From Parasitella parasitica (Eukaryota > Mucoromycota > Mucoromycetes > Mucorales > Mucoraceae), in contig MU619251.1 of the NCBI GenBank assembly GCA_025201805.1, positions 66,118-117,699 on the forward strand: DNA of 51,582 nt, read 5' to 3'. Positions 36,361 through 47,100 of the stretch are shown here, piece by piece. The translations under genes and the position numbers were made by a program. The stretch's first letter is position 1; every line of letters starts with the position of its first letter. Under the pieces are notes generated by a model. That model had not been told where the DNA came from, ran no database searches, and saw only the letters and a list, made by a program, of their open reading frames with translations.

Positions 36361-37206
36361 TGCTTCTCAATTGGAAATAGGGTGTTCCACTCATTTACAG
36401 CGAAAAAAGAGGCTGTAGATTGAATCTCAGCACTATGTTTCCATTTGGCCCAAACCAGATTAGCAGTTTTTTTTGCATAGCTCACTGCTAGATATCTCAA
36501 GAAAGTAATAGGTATATCGGATATGCGTTCTAAATGTTTTATGCGAGTAAATAAATTTTGCATCCAACCATACAAATTACAAGGCTATAAATACACATTT
36601 TGTTATTACCAATTTTCAAATATTCAAAAAACGCCCTTTTTGGTAGTTTTTGAGTAAAATCAAGCATATGTTGAGCACATTTAGCTCTATAAAGTTGACC
36701 AAACAAACCATCCTGTTAATACCTACACGTCAATATTTTTTTCATGACTGTAGCTTTATTATTTCTGCCAAAAATTAAAATTTTGTCTCAACCAAAATCA
36801 ATCAACATTTTTTCGGCCCTAGACTTATAGGGCCAAAATGGAGCCATTCAAAAGGGTAAAAAGCCATATTGTTTTTTTCCATTATCTAACTCAAAAATGG
36901 GCATTTTTTTACCAAATAAAGCCGTTTTGTTGCTATATTGTAGCTCTATGTTTGTATTGCTATATCATGTATCTTTGAATGCTATTTATTGCTTTGAAAG
37001 TTATAAAAATAAGCCAAGCCTCTGCTAACATCATATGGAAAAATATTTTTTTCTGCATATCTATCTAAAACTAACACATCTAGTGGAGAATCAAGTTTCA
37101 TAAAGATTATAATAATGACTCAAGCCAAAGTGTTTTAGTGGTTTGTTGAGAAACAGGCGGACAAAGTTTAACGTAAAAAGGCAAAATTGACTCAAGCTTG
37201 TCGAAT

Positions 37207-37470
37207 TCAAGCTACACCACGACATGTTTAATACGAGGAGGTATACCAAAACGTACTTTATCACTTTAGTTAAAAAGTTGAACATGGTTTAGTTGCAAAA
37301 TTCTACACTTGTTATAGGACCATATGCTGTAAAATCTGCAAAATTTGGAAGATCTGGTTTGGGCAATATCTCGACAGCAAAGATAGATATCGAGAATTGG
37401 AAAACGTAGTGAGGTACAGTTATCATATTAGTACTTGGATGCATACTTGGCTTGGACCCCAAATCCGTAC
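37207..37470 (+). repeat. Diverged direct repeat A, copy 1
   Basis: Aligns over about 260 nt with 40766-41023. Shared blocks are CGACATGTTT, ACATGGTTTA, TTGCAAAATT, AAAGATAGATATC, ACGTAGTGAG versus ATGTAGTGAG, ACAGTTAT and CCCAAATCCG. Translated, both show the same string (SKDR/KKDRY, ENVVRYSY), so the ancestor may have been coding. I believe similar short peptides recur in Mucorales genomes but cannot check. Confidence 0.75.
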
Positions 37471-37650
37471 CTAAAAATGATCCTCCTGAAGGTTGATCCA
37501 AAGTTGAAAACTGGAAATTGAATATGAGGTTTGGGATCTAAACATAGCAAAATCTGAAAAATGCTCAGAGATGCATGAGACTCGAATATGTTGTAGAATG
37601 GTGCAAAAAAAATATTTTAGCGTAATATATATCTCTATTGTTTAGTAGTT

Positions 37651-37845
37651 TGCAAAGATACTAAAGATTGCAGATTATTGCTTTAAAGGGGGGGGGGGAG
37701 ATAATGTTCATGATAAAGAGGCCTTTATTTTAACCAGAACATGAAGTTGCGTAAAATCAGCTTTTAAATGCCGTAGTATGCTGTCTCTCAGCTATGAATT
37801 CATATTGAGACATATCCAATTTACCTATTAGGATCATGCTGTTAT
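37651..37845 (+). repeat. Diverged direct repeat B, copy 2
   Basis: Partner of 36173-36360, same orientation, 1.48 kb away. Repeat A copy 1 lies between the two. Confidence 0.4.
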
Positions 37846-38005
37846 GCGCAGAGGATATATAAATATGATCTGCTAAAAAAAAAGTATAACTTTATAAAAA
37901 TAAAATCAGACACAAAAACTAATGACTTTATTGATAAGAAAATGCCATCTTTTTATACTAGATTATATCTATTGTAACACTATTTGTCATCATGGTTAAA
38001 CATTG

Positions 38006-38028
38006 AACTTGGTATGTAATACCAAGTT
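38006..38028. repeat. Perfect 10-bp hairpin
   Basis: AACTTGGTAT (38006-38015), loop GTA, ATACCAAGTT (38019-38028). It lies 56 nt beyond the stop of the minus-strand pseudogene, so it would sit in its 3' UTR or mark an element edge. Confidence 0.8.
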
Positions 38029-38084
38029 TATTACATGTTCTACTGTACATTAATAGCTTATTCCTTGTCATTGTATACAAAGAA

Positions 38085-38874
38085 TTACCAATCTAATAAT
38101 TGCTTAATCTCATGCCTTTCTGGCACAACAACTAGCTCCAAGCGTGCTTTGGTATCCTTCATGTTTCTAATCATACGCTCGCCAAGACAAAGCACAATTA
38201 GCCTTTCGTAGTAGTGCTGAATAAGATCTAAAACTGTCTTTGCAGCGTTGAGTTTGATGCTAGGATTGTTATCGCTGGTACGCATCAACACACGCAAAAA
38301 AAAAAATTCTACCCAAGCGTATAGCTGCTGGTCCTCCTTGCTCATGCTCCTGGTGGTGATTTCTGTTTTTCGATCAATATGAAACTCTTTGCAACTCCAT
38401 AAAACCAAAACTTACCCTGCACACGCTTCCATAGTTGAATGGCTTGGTTGAAATAGATTCTCTCGAGTCCATGATGGCGTCTTGGATCATGAGTACAGCT
38501 GCATCAACAAACTTCATGCCTTGTTTGGCTTGATTTTGCATCGCTGATTATTCTTGGGATGCAATCAACTGATCAAGCTGGTCCAATCCGTTTTGTCAAC
38601 ACTTTACCTTGACACTCATGATATTTGCTACCAAATCCTCGCCGAATTGGTCAATGGCCAGTTCACAAGACTCAAGGTCATCCCCAGTCAAGAGCTCAGG
38701 GACAGTTTCTGGGTCGACCTGTATTTGTGCAGGCGCGAGCTCTTCCTCGTCGTCTTTGGCAACAACGATGGGAATGCGCGCTGACAGTAGAGATGGACTA
38801 TGGGTAGCCGAATCAACGCTGTTGACAGATAACGCATCAAAACTTGTCCAATTAGTGATGCTCTGGTCCACCAT
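38085..38874 (-). pseudogene. Decayed gene of a multi-copy, probably mobile-element-linked family
   Basis: Reading from ATG at 38874: MVDQSITNWTSFDALSV ..., an acidic stretch (DDEEELAPAQIQVDPE), then QNQAKQGMKFVDAAVLMIQD, ESISTKPFNYGSVCR, YAWVEFFFLRVLMRTSD, SIKLNAAKTVLDLIQHYYE and the end KARLELVVVPERHEIKQLL. The parts join only with problems. After IMSVK the only phase-consistent acceptor gives a frame with a TAA at 38548-38550. After GSVCR a normal-sized intron breaks the frame, while the in-phase one would be only 31 nt. The KPFN ... TSxxxPSIKL ... ARLEL layout matches, from memory, proteins seen in many copies in Mucorales. It is divergent from the transposase-like pseudogene. No function is known to me. 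Confidence 0.5.
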
Positions 38875-39025
38875 TTGATTGTCTGCATGTCCTTTGACTA
38901 CAAAATTCGATTTGACATTTCTACATATAAGTAAATTTTTCACTTGAAAGGCTTATTTTCTTTTCTTTTCACAAAGATATCATTATAAATTCAAGTATGT
39001 CTAGAAAATTTAAGAAACCATTTTT

Positions 39026-39054
39026 AACCAATGTTGGATGTTCGAACATTGGTT
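39026..39054. promoter_or_regulatory. Palindromic pair of CCAAT boxes between divergent genes
   Basis: AACCAATGTT (39026-39035) and its perfect inverse AACATTGGTT (39045-39054), nine bases apart. Each arm carries a CCAAT motif, the site of the fungal HAP/CBF complex. It lies between two divergent genes and 33 nt before the ATG on the right. Confidence 0.55.
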
Positions 39055-39086
39055 ACTGACTCTACTAATAAAACAAACTAGAAATA

Positions 39087-40764
39087 ATGCCTTACAACAC
39101 ACCTGCAAAGAAGGGCCGTCCGACTGGTTCAAAAAGCAAGCCTGGATCCAAGACTCCAGGTCCCAAACCTGCTCATTTAGTGAACCAGGCCCGATTAAGC
39201 TTTTCAGTTGCTGCTAAAGCAACAAGAAACATTCTTGGGAGCGAAACACCATTTGCAGTGGGCACAGTGGCAGTAAACTTAAATCAGCCTTTGGGTAATG
39301 AAAACGATGCAGCTGTAAACATTGATAAGGTGAGCGATTTAGATTTTTTCAATGATTATAGCCTTTTAATGTAGGTTATCATAATAGATTGTCGAAGAGA
39401 AGACAATCCAAAATAAAAAGCTACAAGTAATTAAAGATTTCGATGGTCTCTCTGTTGACACTGAACACAACGCCATTTCCAATAATAGCGAAAATGAGGT
39501 ACTACACAAACTTATAATATGACTGAGTTCGCAACCTGATACATCGTTAATTTTAGGCTGGCAAGAGTGTTGTCGACAATCAAGCAGAATTGCTTAATGA
39601 AGGTGATCGATTTAAAAATAACGAAGAAGCAATAATCGATGAGCTTACTGAAGAGCAATTTCACTCGATCGAAAATCAAATCTCGGAGATTCCTGAGAAT
39701 GGATGGCTTGACAAGTACCTCGATTCAATCCAAGAGAAGCTCAAAGGTGGTGCCGAACCTGATGAATACAAGAAGGACACACTATGGATTAATCCTTCTA
39801 GCACATCTCTCGTATTAAAGAAAAAATTGGATCCTGAATTGCTTTACCTGCCTAGAGTGTGCATATGGTTTCCGCAATTTCTGGCCAAGACGCCCTTAAA
39901 ATGCCCAACTTCTTAAAAGTCCCTTCTCGCTAAAGAATGGGTACAAAAGACAAAGGCCAGAAGAATCATCGATTTGGATGCATTGACAAATGTCTTTTTT
40001 AGCTGCTTCTATCTTTTAGGTGTTAGATTCAAATGTACCAACAAGACAGCCGTACATACTTTCATGGGATATCGATCTGACATCGTGAAGCAATTGCCTG
40101 CGTCTGTACGAGCTGATTTCCCCGCTGTGTTGACACATCGCTCCGGATTTTCTACCCAGCTTTTGAGATTGTTGCGCCCACAGTTCCAAAACGCAACCGG
40201 CTCCCATAGAATGCGTCAAATTCTAAGGATAAACCATACGTAAAGATTTGGTAAAATTCAGTTCCAGTACTATGATGCTGTAAAAGACAAGCTAAGAGAA
40301 CAATTCAAGGCCAAAGCATTAATCGGCAACTCATCACCCGCAACAGTATATCCGAAATTTTCATCATTTGGTGACAAGAATGGTTATAATGGATATGTAC
40401 CTTCAGCAAAGTATTTAAGTCATGTATACTGCTCTATCATAGCCGAACTAAGACCTTACATGGACCAGCACGCTTCGTTGTTAGATGGTGTCGTCCTAAA
40501 AGGAGACCATTCTTTTAAGGTATGCTATGTAAATCACACATAAAATTGTTGTACTCAATTTTTGAACTGTAGGTCATTGATCATATGGCCAAAATAAATG
40601 GCGTATCTACGTTTTCCTATCTTTACACTGTATTGAATGAATATGAAGAGATTCGTCTTCAAGTGCTCGCGCCCACTAAATCATTGGATCATCTGGCTTC
40701 TTCTTTTAACAATATGATGGAAAGCTACACCAGATATGGATTTCAGATGCCTGAATTGTTGTAA
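39087..40764 (+). pseudogene. Decayed transposase-like gene
   Basis: N-terminus with an AT-hook-like basic patch (KKGRPTGSKSKPGSK). After two GT..AG introns come a helical acidic part (EEQFHSIENQISEIPENGWL) and PRVCIWFPQFL ... LKCPTS, where a TAA (39914-39916) falls where a CxxC zinc pair would be expected. The same frame continues through ARRIIDLDALTNVFF, FPAVLTHRSGFSTQLLRLL, a second in-frame TAA at 40241-40243, then SSFGDKNGYNGYVPSAKYL, RPYMDQHASLL, and LKGDHSFK/VIDHMAK across a 53-nt intron (40520-40572). The GDHSFK acidic residue resembles the first catalytic Asp of an RNase H-fold transposase. The frame ends at PELL-stop, exactly where the family should go on to its second Asp block, and repeat A starts there. 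Inactive. Confidence 0.7.
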
Positions 40765-40765
40765 T

Positions 40766-41023
40766 CGAGCTTCACAAAAACGACATGTTTGATGCCGGCA
40801 AGTGTACCAAACCTGTTTTGCTTCTTTATTTAGGAATTTCGGACATGGTTTACTTGCAAAATTTGTTACTTGCTATATGCTCAGATGCTATAACGTCTTC
40901 AAAATTTTGTTTTTGCGATATCTCCATAAGAAAGATAGATATCTAGAAGTGGAGAATGTAGTGAGATACAGTTATTGTACTAGTTTTAGGATGTAATACT
41001 TGGCTTGCATCCCAAATCCGCAC
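40766..41023 (+). repeat. Diverged direct repeat A, copy 2
   Basis: Begins two bases after the stop of the truncated transposase-like frame and aligns with 37207-37470. Open frame 40802-40996 is a translation of this repeat, not an independent gene. Confidence 0.75.
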
Positions 41024-44000
41024 GAGTATGAAAAATCAGACTTTTTTAAACCATCCCAATTCTCATTTTCCTTTAGAGCTTCTCCATAGATTTTGGGGGA
41101 AAAAAAAGCTTTGATCTCAAATTTAATGCTGCAAAGAAAGTTTAAAACTATAACATTATTAGTGATGCCCTGCTTACCGCGGCCACCAAAAATTGTCACT
41201 GCCTACTACTGATAAAGGTTAATGCCCATTGCATTCACTGTTTTCTTGTATAACTATGTGTATACTTTCAAATGTATTGTTAACCTATTATTCTCGTCCA
41301 TTATATGATGATTTTTCTTGGAATTAAGTGAAAAGAAAAAGAAAAAAAATTGACTTAGTATATTAGATTCAAGCTTGACAGCCACGTATTATATATACTA
41401 CTAGATGCAAAAGTTGGTGCTTATAATTCAACTCTTTTTCATAACACATAATATCTGCGTTTTGCTGTATTTCTTAAAAATCTTCTCAGATCGGCTGCAA
41501 ATGTATTCAGTCTACACAGTCCTCTTCCTGTCTATAAAGAGCGTTTTGAGTTAAATTGCAAGTATAAAACGTGTTAGCAGCGATGTATATCAACATTTGA
41601 TTTGCATGTATTAGTCGATCTCTCAGTACAAGGATATTTTCAACTAGTTCAGCCTTCATTCTTACAAGTAGAGTCCATGCTTTTCGCTTTTAGCCGCGAG
41701 ACCTTTGCAGTTGTCATATAAGACGTGTTTCTTTTAGAAAAGAATGAAATGAAGAATATGGTATCGCACTTCAATATTGCAGTTGGATTAAACGTGACAT
41801 AGAAGAAGGGAGCCGACCATTTCTCAACGTTACGAATTAGGATTACAAGCCCATTTAAATTAAACTGCTGAAAATTTTGACATAGTGTTAGTATATGATA
41901 AAAACAAGGAGAATCCCCACCTTATTTCATGTTGCAGATACGACTGTACTATATGCTTAAATATTCAGCTTGATACGCACAGGCCTCAGGAGAAACCAGA
42001 AAAACATTGTTATTTGTATATGTTTATTGAGACAATTTGGCGACCTTAGCACGGCTAAACAACTCTGTTGTTGTTTTCTTCCAGGAGTGCATTTGTTTGC
42101 ATTTGCTATGTTATATGATACAGATCCTGTTTAGTGCCTCCCATTTAGCATTAAAAACCAAAGCACACTACACATACAGGATACAGTAACAGCTGTTCTT
42201 ATACACACCATATCTGTTCGTTCAAGCGATGCGTGTAGTATTTTACGAAAAAAAAAAAAAACCACACAAATCCAGTAATTTTCACATTTCTTGCATTTCT
42301 AGACCTTAAAGATATCTAGTTCAGTACATCAGTTGCAGTGTGAAGGAGGTCTACCGTATGTCCGAAAACTATGCGCTTTACTGTATGTTAATATAAATAT
42401 AGAGTTTGTGTAGCAGTTGCGATTTTCACGAGGAAGAAAAAAAAGAAAGTGTTTACACTGGTGATCCCATGGTGATTTTGTTATATTGACAATATCATAA
42501 CTTAATACACGGGTGTTTCAAGAGTGAGCTAAGTATATAAATAAATAAATATATACTATACTTTTAATACAATACATGCATCACGTACACACCACTTGAT
42601 GTTATCCTTGAGATGAAAGCATATGATAATTATAATGTTTTTCAAAACGAATGTAAATGCCCCTTCTCCTCTTTATGTGTAAGCTTCGTTGTTTTACGCA
42701 ACTAAAATTCAAAAAGTTCTAGATTTTTGCATTTTTTATATTTTTTGTATGGTAAACATAACAGGTTTTTCATAGCACAAATTCAAATATTTGTCGTAGG
42801 GTTGATTAGAAGCGTAAACGACTTTGAATCTAATACGTAACGCAGCCTTACACATACTACTAGACAAACCAATAAGAGTCATGTACAACAGTCGAAAAGT
42901 CAAGAGGTGTATAGATATGTACGCACAAAGTTTTTGCCCCATAATCCCATCTTTTAGCAAGTATTTTTAGTATAAAGTTTTGCCCTGAGCACAGCTTGTT
43001 TATTGTCAAGAGAGCAAGTTAAGTAAAAAGAACGATCAGGGAATCACCTGGATAGGAAATGCCATATCGTCTTTTTATTATTTATTTGGATTGGACATCA
43101 CGTTATTATACTGATGTCTGCTGTAGTGTAGTGAAAATTTGTCAACATAACTTATATTTAACAACACAGTTATATTTTGCATATAGTATACATCAGACAC
43201 TATCCACAAAACGCATTTTCTGGATGGATAGAATGAGATACAGAAGACATCAGCATCGAAAAAAAAAAATACTAAGATAGCGTAGGCGAGTATCCATAAT
43301 AAACAAATCTCGCCCGGGTGTGGCTCCTTGAATGGCCCAACTTGATATGTTGTAAGGTGACAAAAAAGATCTTTGTCATACCTAGGGCAAATGCAATATT
43401 AAAAGAGACCTGTCGTGTAAAGATAGGTACGAAAAGTATGCTGTAAAAACAAAATGCACTAAACAAGGTGTATATATCTATGAAAGAACTAGATGCAAGA
43501 CGAAGCATCATTAAAAAGATGGCATTCTATTTTCTATATCATTGTTGCTCTGGCCGGATGAGAGATCCGGACATTAGTTAGTTTTTAGGCATTATTCCAA
43601 GACCAAAATGTAGGACAAGCAGCCTTAATTTAGCAAGGTTGGATTATTCAGTGATTTCTTTGGTATCTGTCAGTCTGTGAGTAATAATAAAAAAAAATAG
43701 AGAGCATTATGAATTATCCTCCTTGTTTTATCATGTGAGATATTAATATTTTATACCAAAATGCCTTATAGCGCTATCCTTATACAAAACATCAAGATTT
43801 CACTGAGTTGTGTCCATTGCTTATTTGAAAAGGCGATATTGGTCATTATGCAAGTGAGCGTCAGCCCATAATGATATACTACCAAGTTGACTGACCAACT
43901 TTTTCACTTTTTGAGGTTACTGAACTTTTTGTTTGAAACGCTTAAGTTTAAAATTTTACTTTTTGGTATAAATAAATGATTTAAAAGCACACTTCCTCCT

Positions 44001-44117
44001 CCTTTCTCTCTCTCTCTCTTTCTCTCTTGTATACATATATTCTTTTTCATTTACTTTGTAATATACATAAATAATTTATTCGTACATATAAAAAAAAACC
44101 ACAAAAAAGTAGACAAA
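41024..44117. other. Gene-poor region upstream of the kinesin
   Basis: 3.1 kb of AT-rich DNA without a supported gene. Short frames at 42736-42960 and 43272-43511 have no recognisable features. Near 44000-44030 a CT-rich tract follows a TATA-like element and leads into the kinesin 5' end. Confidence 0.6.
43967..43976 (+). promoter_or_regulatory. TATA-like element upstream of the kinesin
   Basis: TATAAATAAA, 150 nt before the kinesin ATG, with a CT-rich tract (about 43992-44030) just downstream, the usual arrangement of a fungal core promoter. Confidence 0.4.
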
Positions 44118-47100
44118 ATGACTTCGACAGCTGTTAGGTGAGCGAGATGGCACAATATGCTAAACGCTTGACAATGTTATATTAAAACGTCTTTGCAGAG
44201 TCGCATTACGTGTACGACCTTTAACCCAAAAAGAACAATATTCCAACTGTACAGAATGTATTTCATTTATACCAAATCAACCACAGATCTTAATTGGAAA
44301 AGACCACTCATTTACATATGATTATGTATTTGATACAAATTCGTTGCAACAGTCGATATATGAGACAAGTGTCGTACCCCTAGCAGAAAAATTTGTTGAT
44401 GGGTAAACAAGTTGGATTTATTATTTACAAAATTTTTATTCTCTAACGTGATAATCATCAGTTTCAACGCAACTATCCTAGCTTATGGCCAAACAGGATC
44501 TGGAAAAACATTTAGTATGGGCACTGCCCTTGACGAGCACACTGATTCAGAGCAGCAAGGTAATCTAGCAGCATTGCACTATGCATGTATTTTATGATAT
44601 TAATGTTTTCTTTACACATTACAGGTGTTGTCCCTAGATTCATTTATGATTTATTCCAAAGATTAGACGCCAAAAAGCAATCTCAGAAAGTGTTAGATTA
44701 CCAAGTCTATGTTTCCTTTTTAGAGCTGTACAACGAAGATTTTGTAGATTTGCTAAATGCATATTCCCAGACACACAACAGAAAGAGATCGAATTCTGTC
44801 TGTCATTTTGCACCACCGCCTTGCGAGGTACAAATACGTGAAGATGTCCATGGCCAAATCTATTGGAGTGGTGTTCGCGAAGAGCCCTGCTCAAGTCCTG
44901 ACGAGCTATTGAGATATCTCACCAAGGGGTCTCTGTGTCGCACAACCGGATCAACAGATATGAATTCCGTTTCTTCCAGATCACACGCCATTTTTTCTGT
45001 CGTCCTCAAGCAAAAAGTGCCCGAAGCTAGCAGCGAAGATGCCGTCGCCACTGAGCAAGACCAAACCGTGCCAACAAAAGACACTGGCAGCAATAACAGC
45101 AATACGCTTGTCAGCAAATTCCATTTTGTTGATCTAGCTGGCTCAGAAAGAGTAAGCGTTTATTGATATTTGTATTTTGACAAAAAAAAAAAAAAAAATT
45201 TACCCCTGGATTTAATCATTTCTCGATTACATTAATAGTTGAAACGCACCAAAGCAGAGGGGAACCGCGCCCGTGAAGGCATATCCATCAATTCCGGCTT
45301 GCTTGCACTGGGCAATGTAATCAGCGCATTGGGTGACGAGTCCAGAAAATCAGTGCACATTCCTTACAGAGACTCCAAGCTAACTCGGCTTTTGCAAGAT
45401 TCGCTCGGGGGCAACTCGCAGACGTTAATGATGGCATGTGTGTCCCCATCAGACTCCAACTTTTTGGAAACACTGAGCACATTAAAATATGCAAATCGTG
45501 CTCGAAATATTAAGAATAAAGTAACCATCAACCAAGAATTTGCAGGTTCCTCAGTCGAAGTGAATCAACTTCGAGCACAGGTAGCAAGATTAAAGTTAGA
45601 GTTGAATGCTCTTCGTGCCAACTTTACCCCTTCTTCAGGAGGCATGAAGTCAACAACAACAACAACAACAGCAGCAACAGACGGTAATGTTAGCTCATCT
45701 GACATGATGATCAATAACATGCTTTACAATAACGAAACTGCCGGTGGTGGATCAACTGCAGCTGCCAAGGCCCTCAAGGAGGAAATCGATCGATTAAAAG
45801 CTCGCCTTACATCCATGTCTGATGATATCTGCAGAATCACAACCGAAAGAGACTCCCTGCAAATGGAGAGAGAATTAGCACAACACATGAACTCTGAAGA
45901 ATGGCCAAATTTGATGGACCAGCTGCATCGTAGACCCTCCTCAGCTTCGCTCACAGACCCCAACATGCCAATCAGCTCTCTGCCTATCATCAGCCAATAC
46001 CAAAAGACAATACAAAGCTTACGGACTGAATTAACTGACACTCAAGAAAGACTAGCGTTTTCAGAATCTATCCGTGCGCCATTAATGCACGCTATGGCTG
46101 TGCCACCAAGCGCAAATGCCACTCCTCACGCGTCTTTCAGAACCCACATTGAGCAGCAACAAAGGCAGCATTCGTCTACAACTAGTAGACGCCGTGGCAT
46201 TGGCAAAAAGAGACGCAACCTCAATGGAAGTACAACCACTTCTAGAAATGTCACCTTTCGATCTACAAAACGCTCCAAAGTCCCCAACATGTCCACTGTT
46301 GTCAATAAGAATACCAGCTCTGTCACTGTTTACAACAAACAAAGCAGCAGCAGCGGCAGCGGCAGCGGCAGCGGCAGCGGCAATAAAAACAACAATAGCT
46401 TGGATGACGACGATGAGCAAGATTTACAAGAATGGCTCAAGGCCACCATGGGCTCCATTCAAACATCCGAGTCCTCTGGCCTAAGAATAGACGCTAAAAA
46501 CTCTATTTCCAATGCGAGATCGCAGATTGACAAGGCATTGAGAGTTCTGGACGAGTTCAAGGTATGCTTTAAAAATGGCCCATAATCACCACATTCCTAT
46601 TTTTACTGACACACATATTCACATGCTCAGATCAAGGAACCGGAGCCTGAAGCAAACCAGGCAAGTGTTTAACTCATACAATTACAGTGCAATGCAGGAA
46701 AACTAACCGGATTACCATATAAAAATATAGGTTGAATACGACTGTGATCTTTTGAATGACGACGAACTGTTTATCAAGCTGCAATCTGATGATATTCAAA
46801 GCCTGTTTGGCGATTTAGAAGAGCAAGAAACCAGTGCCACCACAGAAGATGTAAATAATCAATCATTGTCCTGCCACCTAAAACACTTGAGACTAACCTC
46901 CTTGAATAGGATGAAACCTCTGCAAGTACTCCTCGTTACAGAATGGCCTCTACTGAAACAATGATGACTGACGACAATGATCTCGCTGACTTTTACGAGA
47001 GCAACCCTCAGCTTCATCGCATGCTCAACCAGATCCAAAGCGACATCCAAGTCAATGAAGACCTGGTGCTGCAACTGGAAAAGACAGAAGTTGAGTACAG

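Larger units (their letters stand above)
35161..38084. other. AT-rich interval with diverged repeats
   Basis: No gene I can support. It contains two pairs of direct repeats (entries below), a G10 run near 37687 and a hairpin at 38006-38028. Open frames such as 36315-36575 (minus) look like translated repeat remnants. The sequence is consistent with an accumulation of old mobile-element pieces. Confidence 0.55.

Noticed and set aside
40802-40996. 64-codon open frame after the transposase pseudogene
   Set aside because: Lies wholly inside repeat A; its other copy at 37.2 kb carries stops in most frames.
43883-43906. Short palindrome AAGTTG ... CAACTT
   Set aside because: Six-base arms are expected by chance in a window of this size.
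46116-46484. Plus-strand frame with poly-Ala
   Set aside because: Out-of-frame reading of the Gly-Ser repeat in the kinesin gene.
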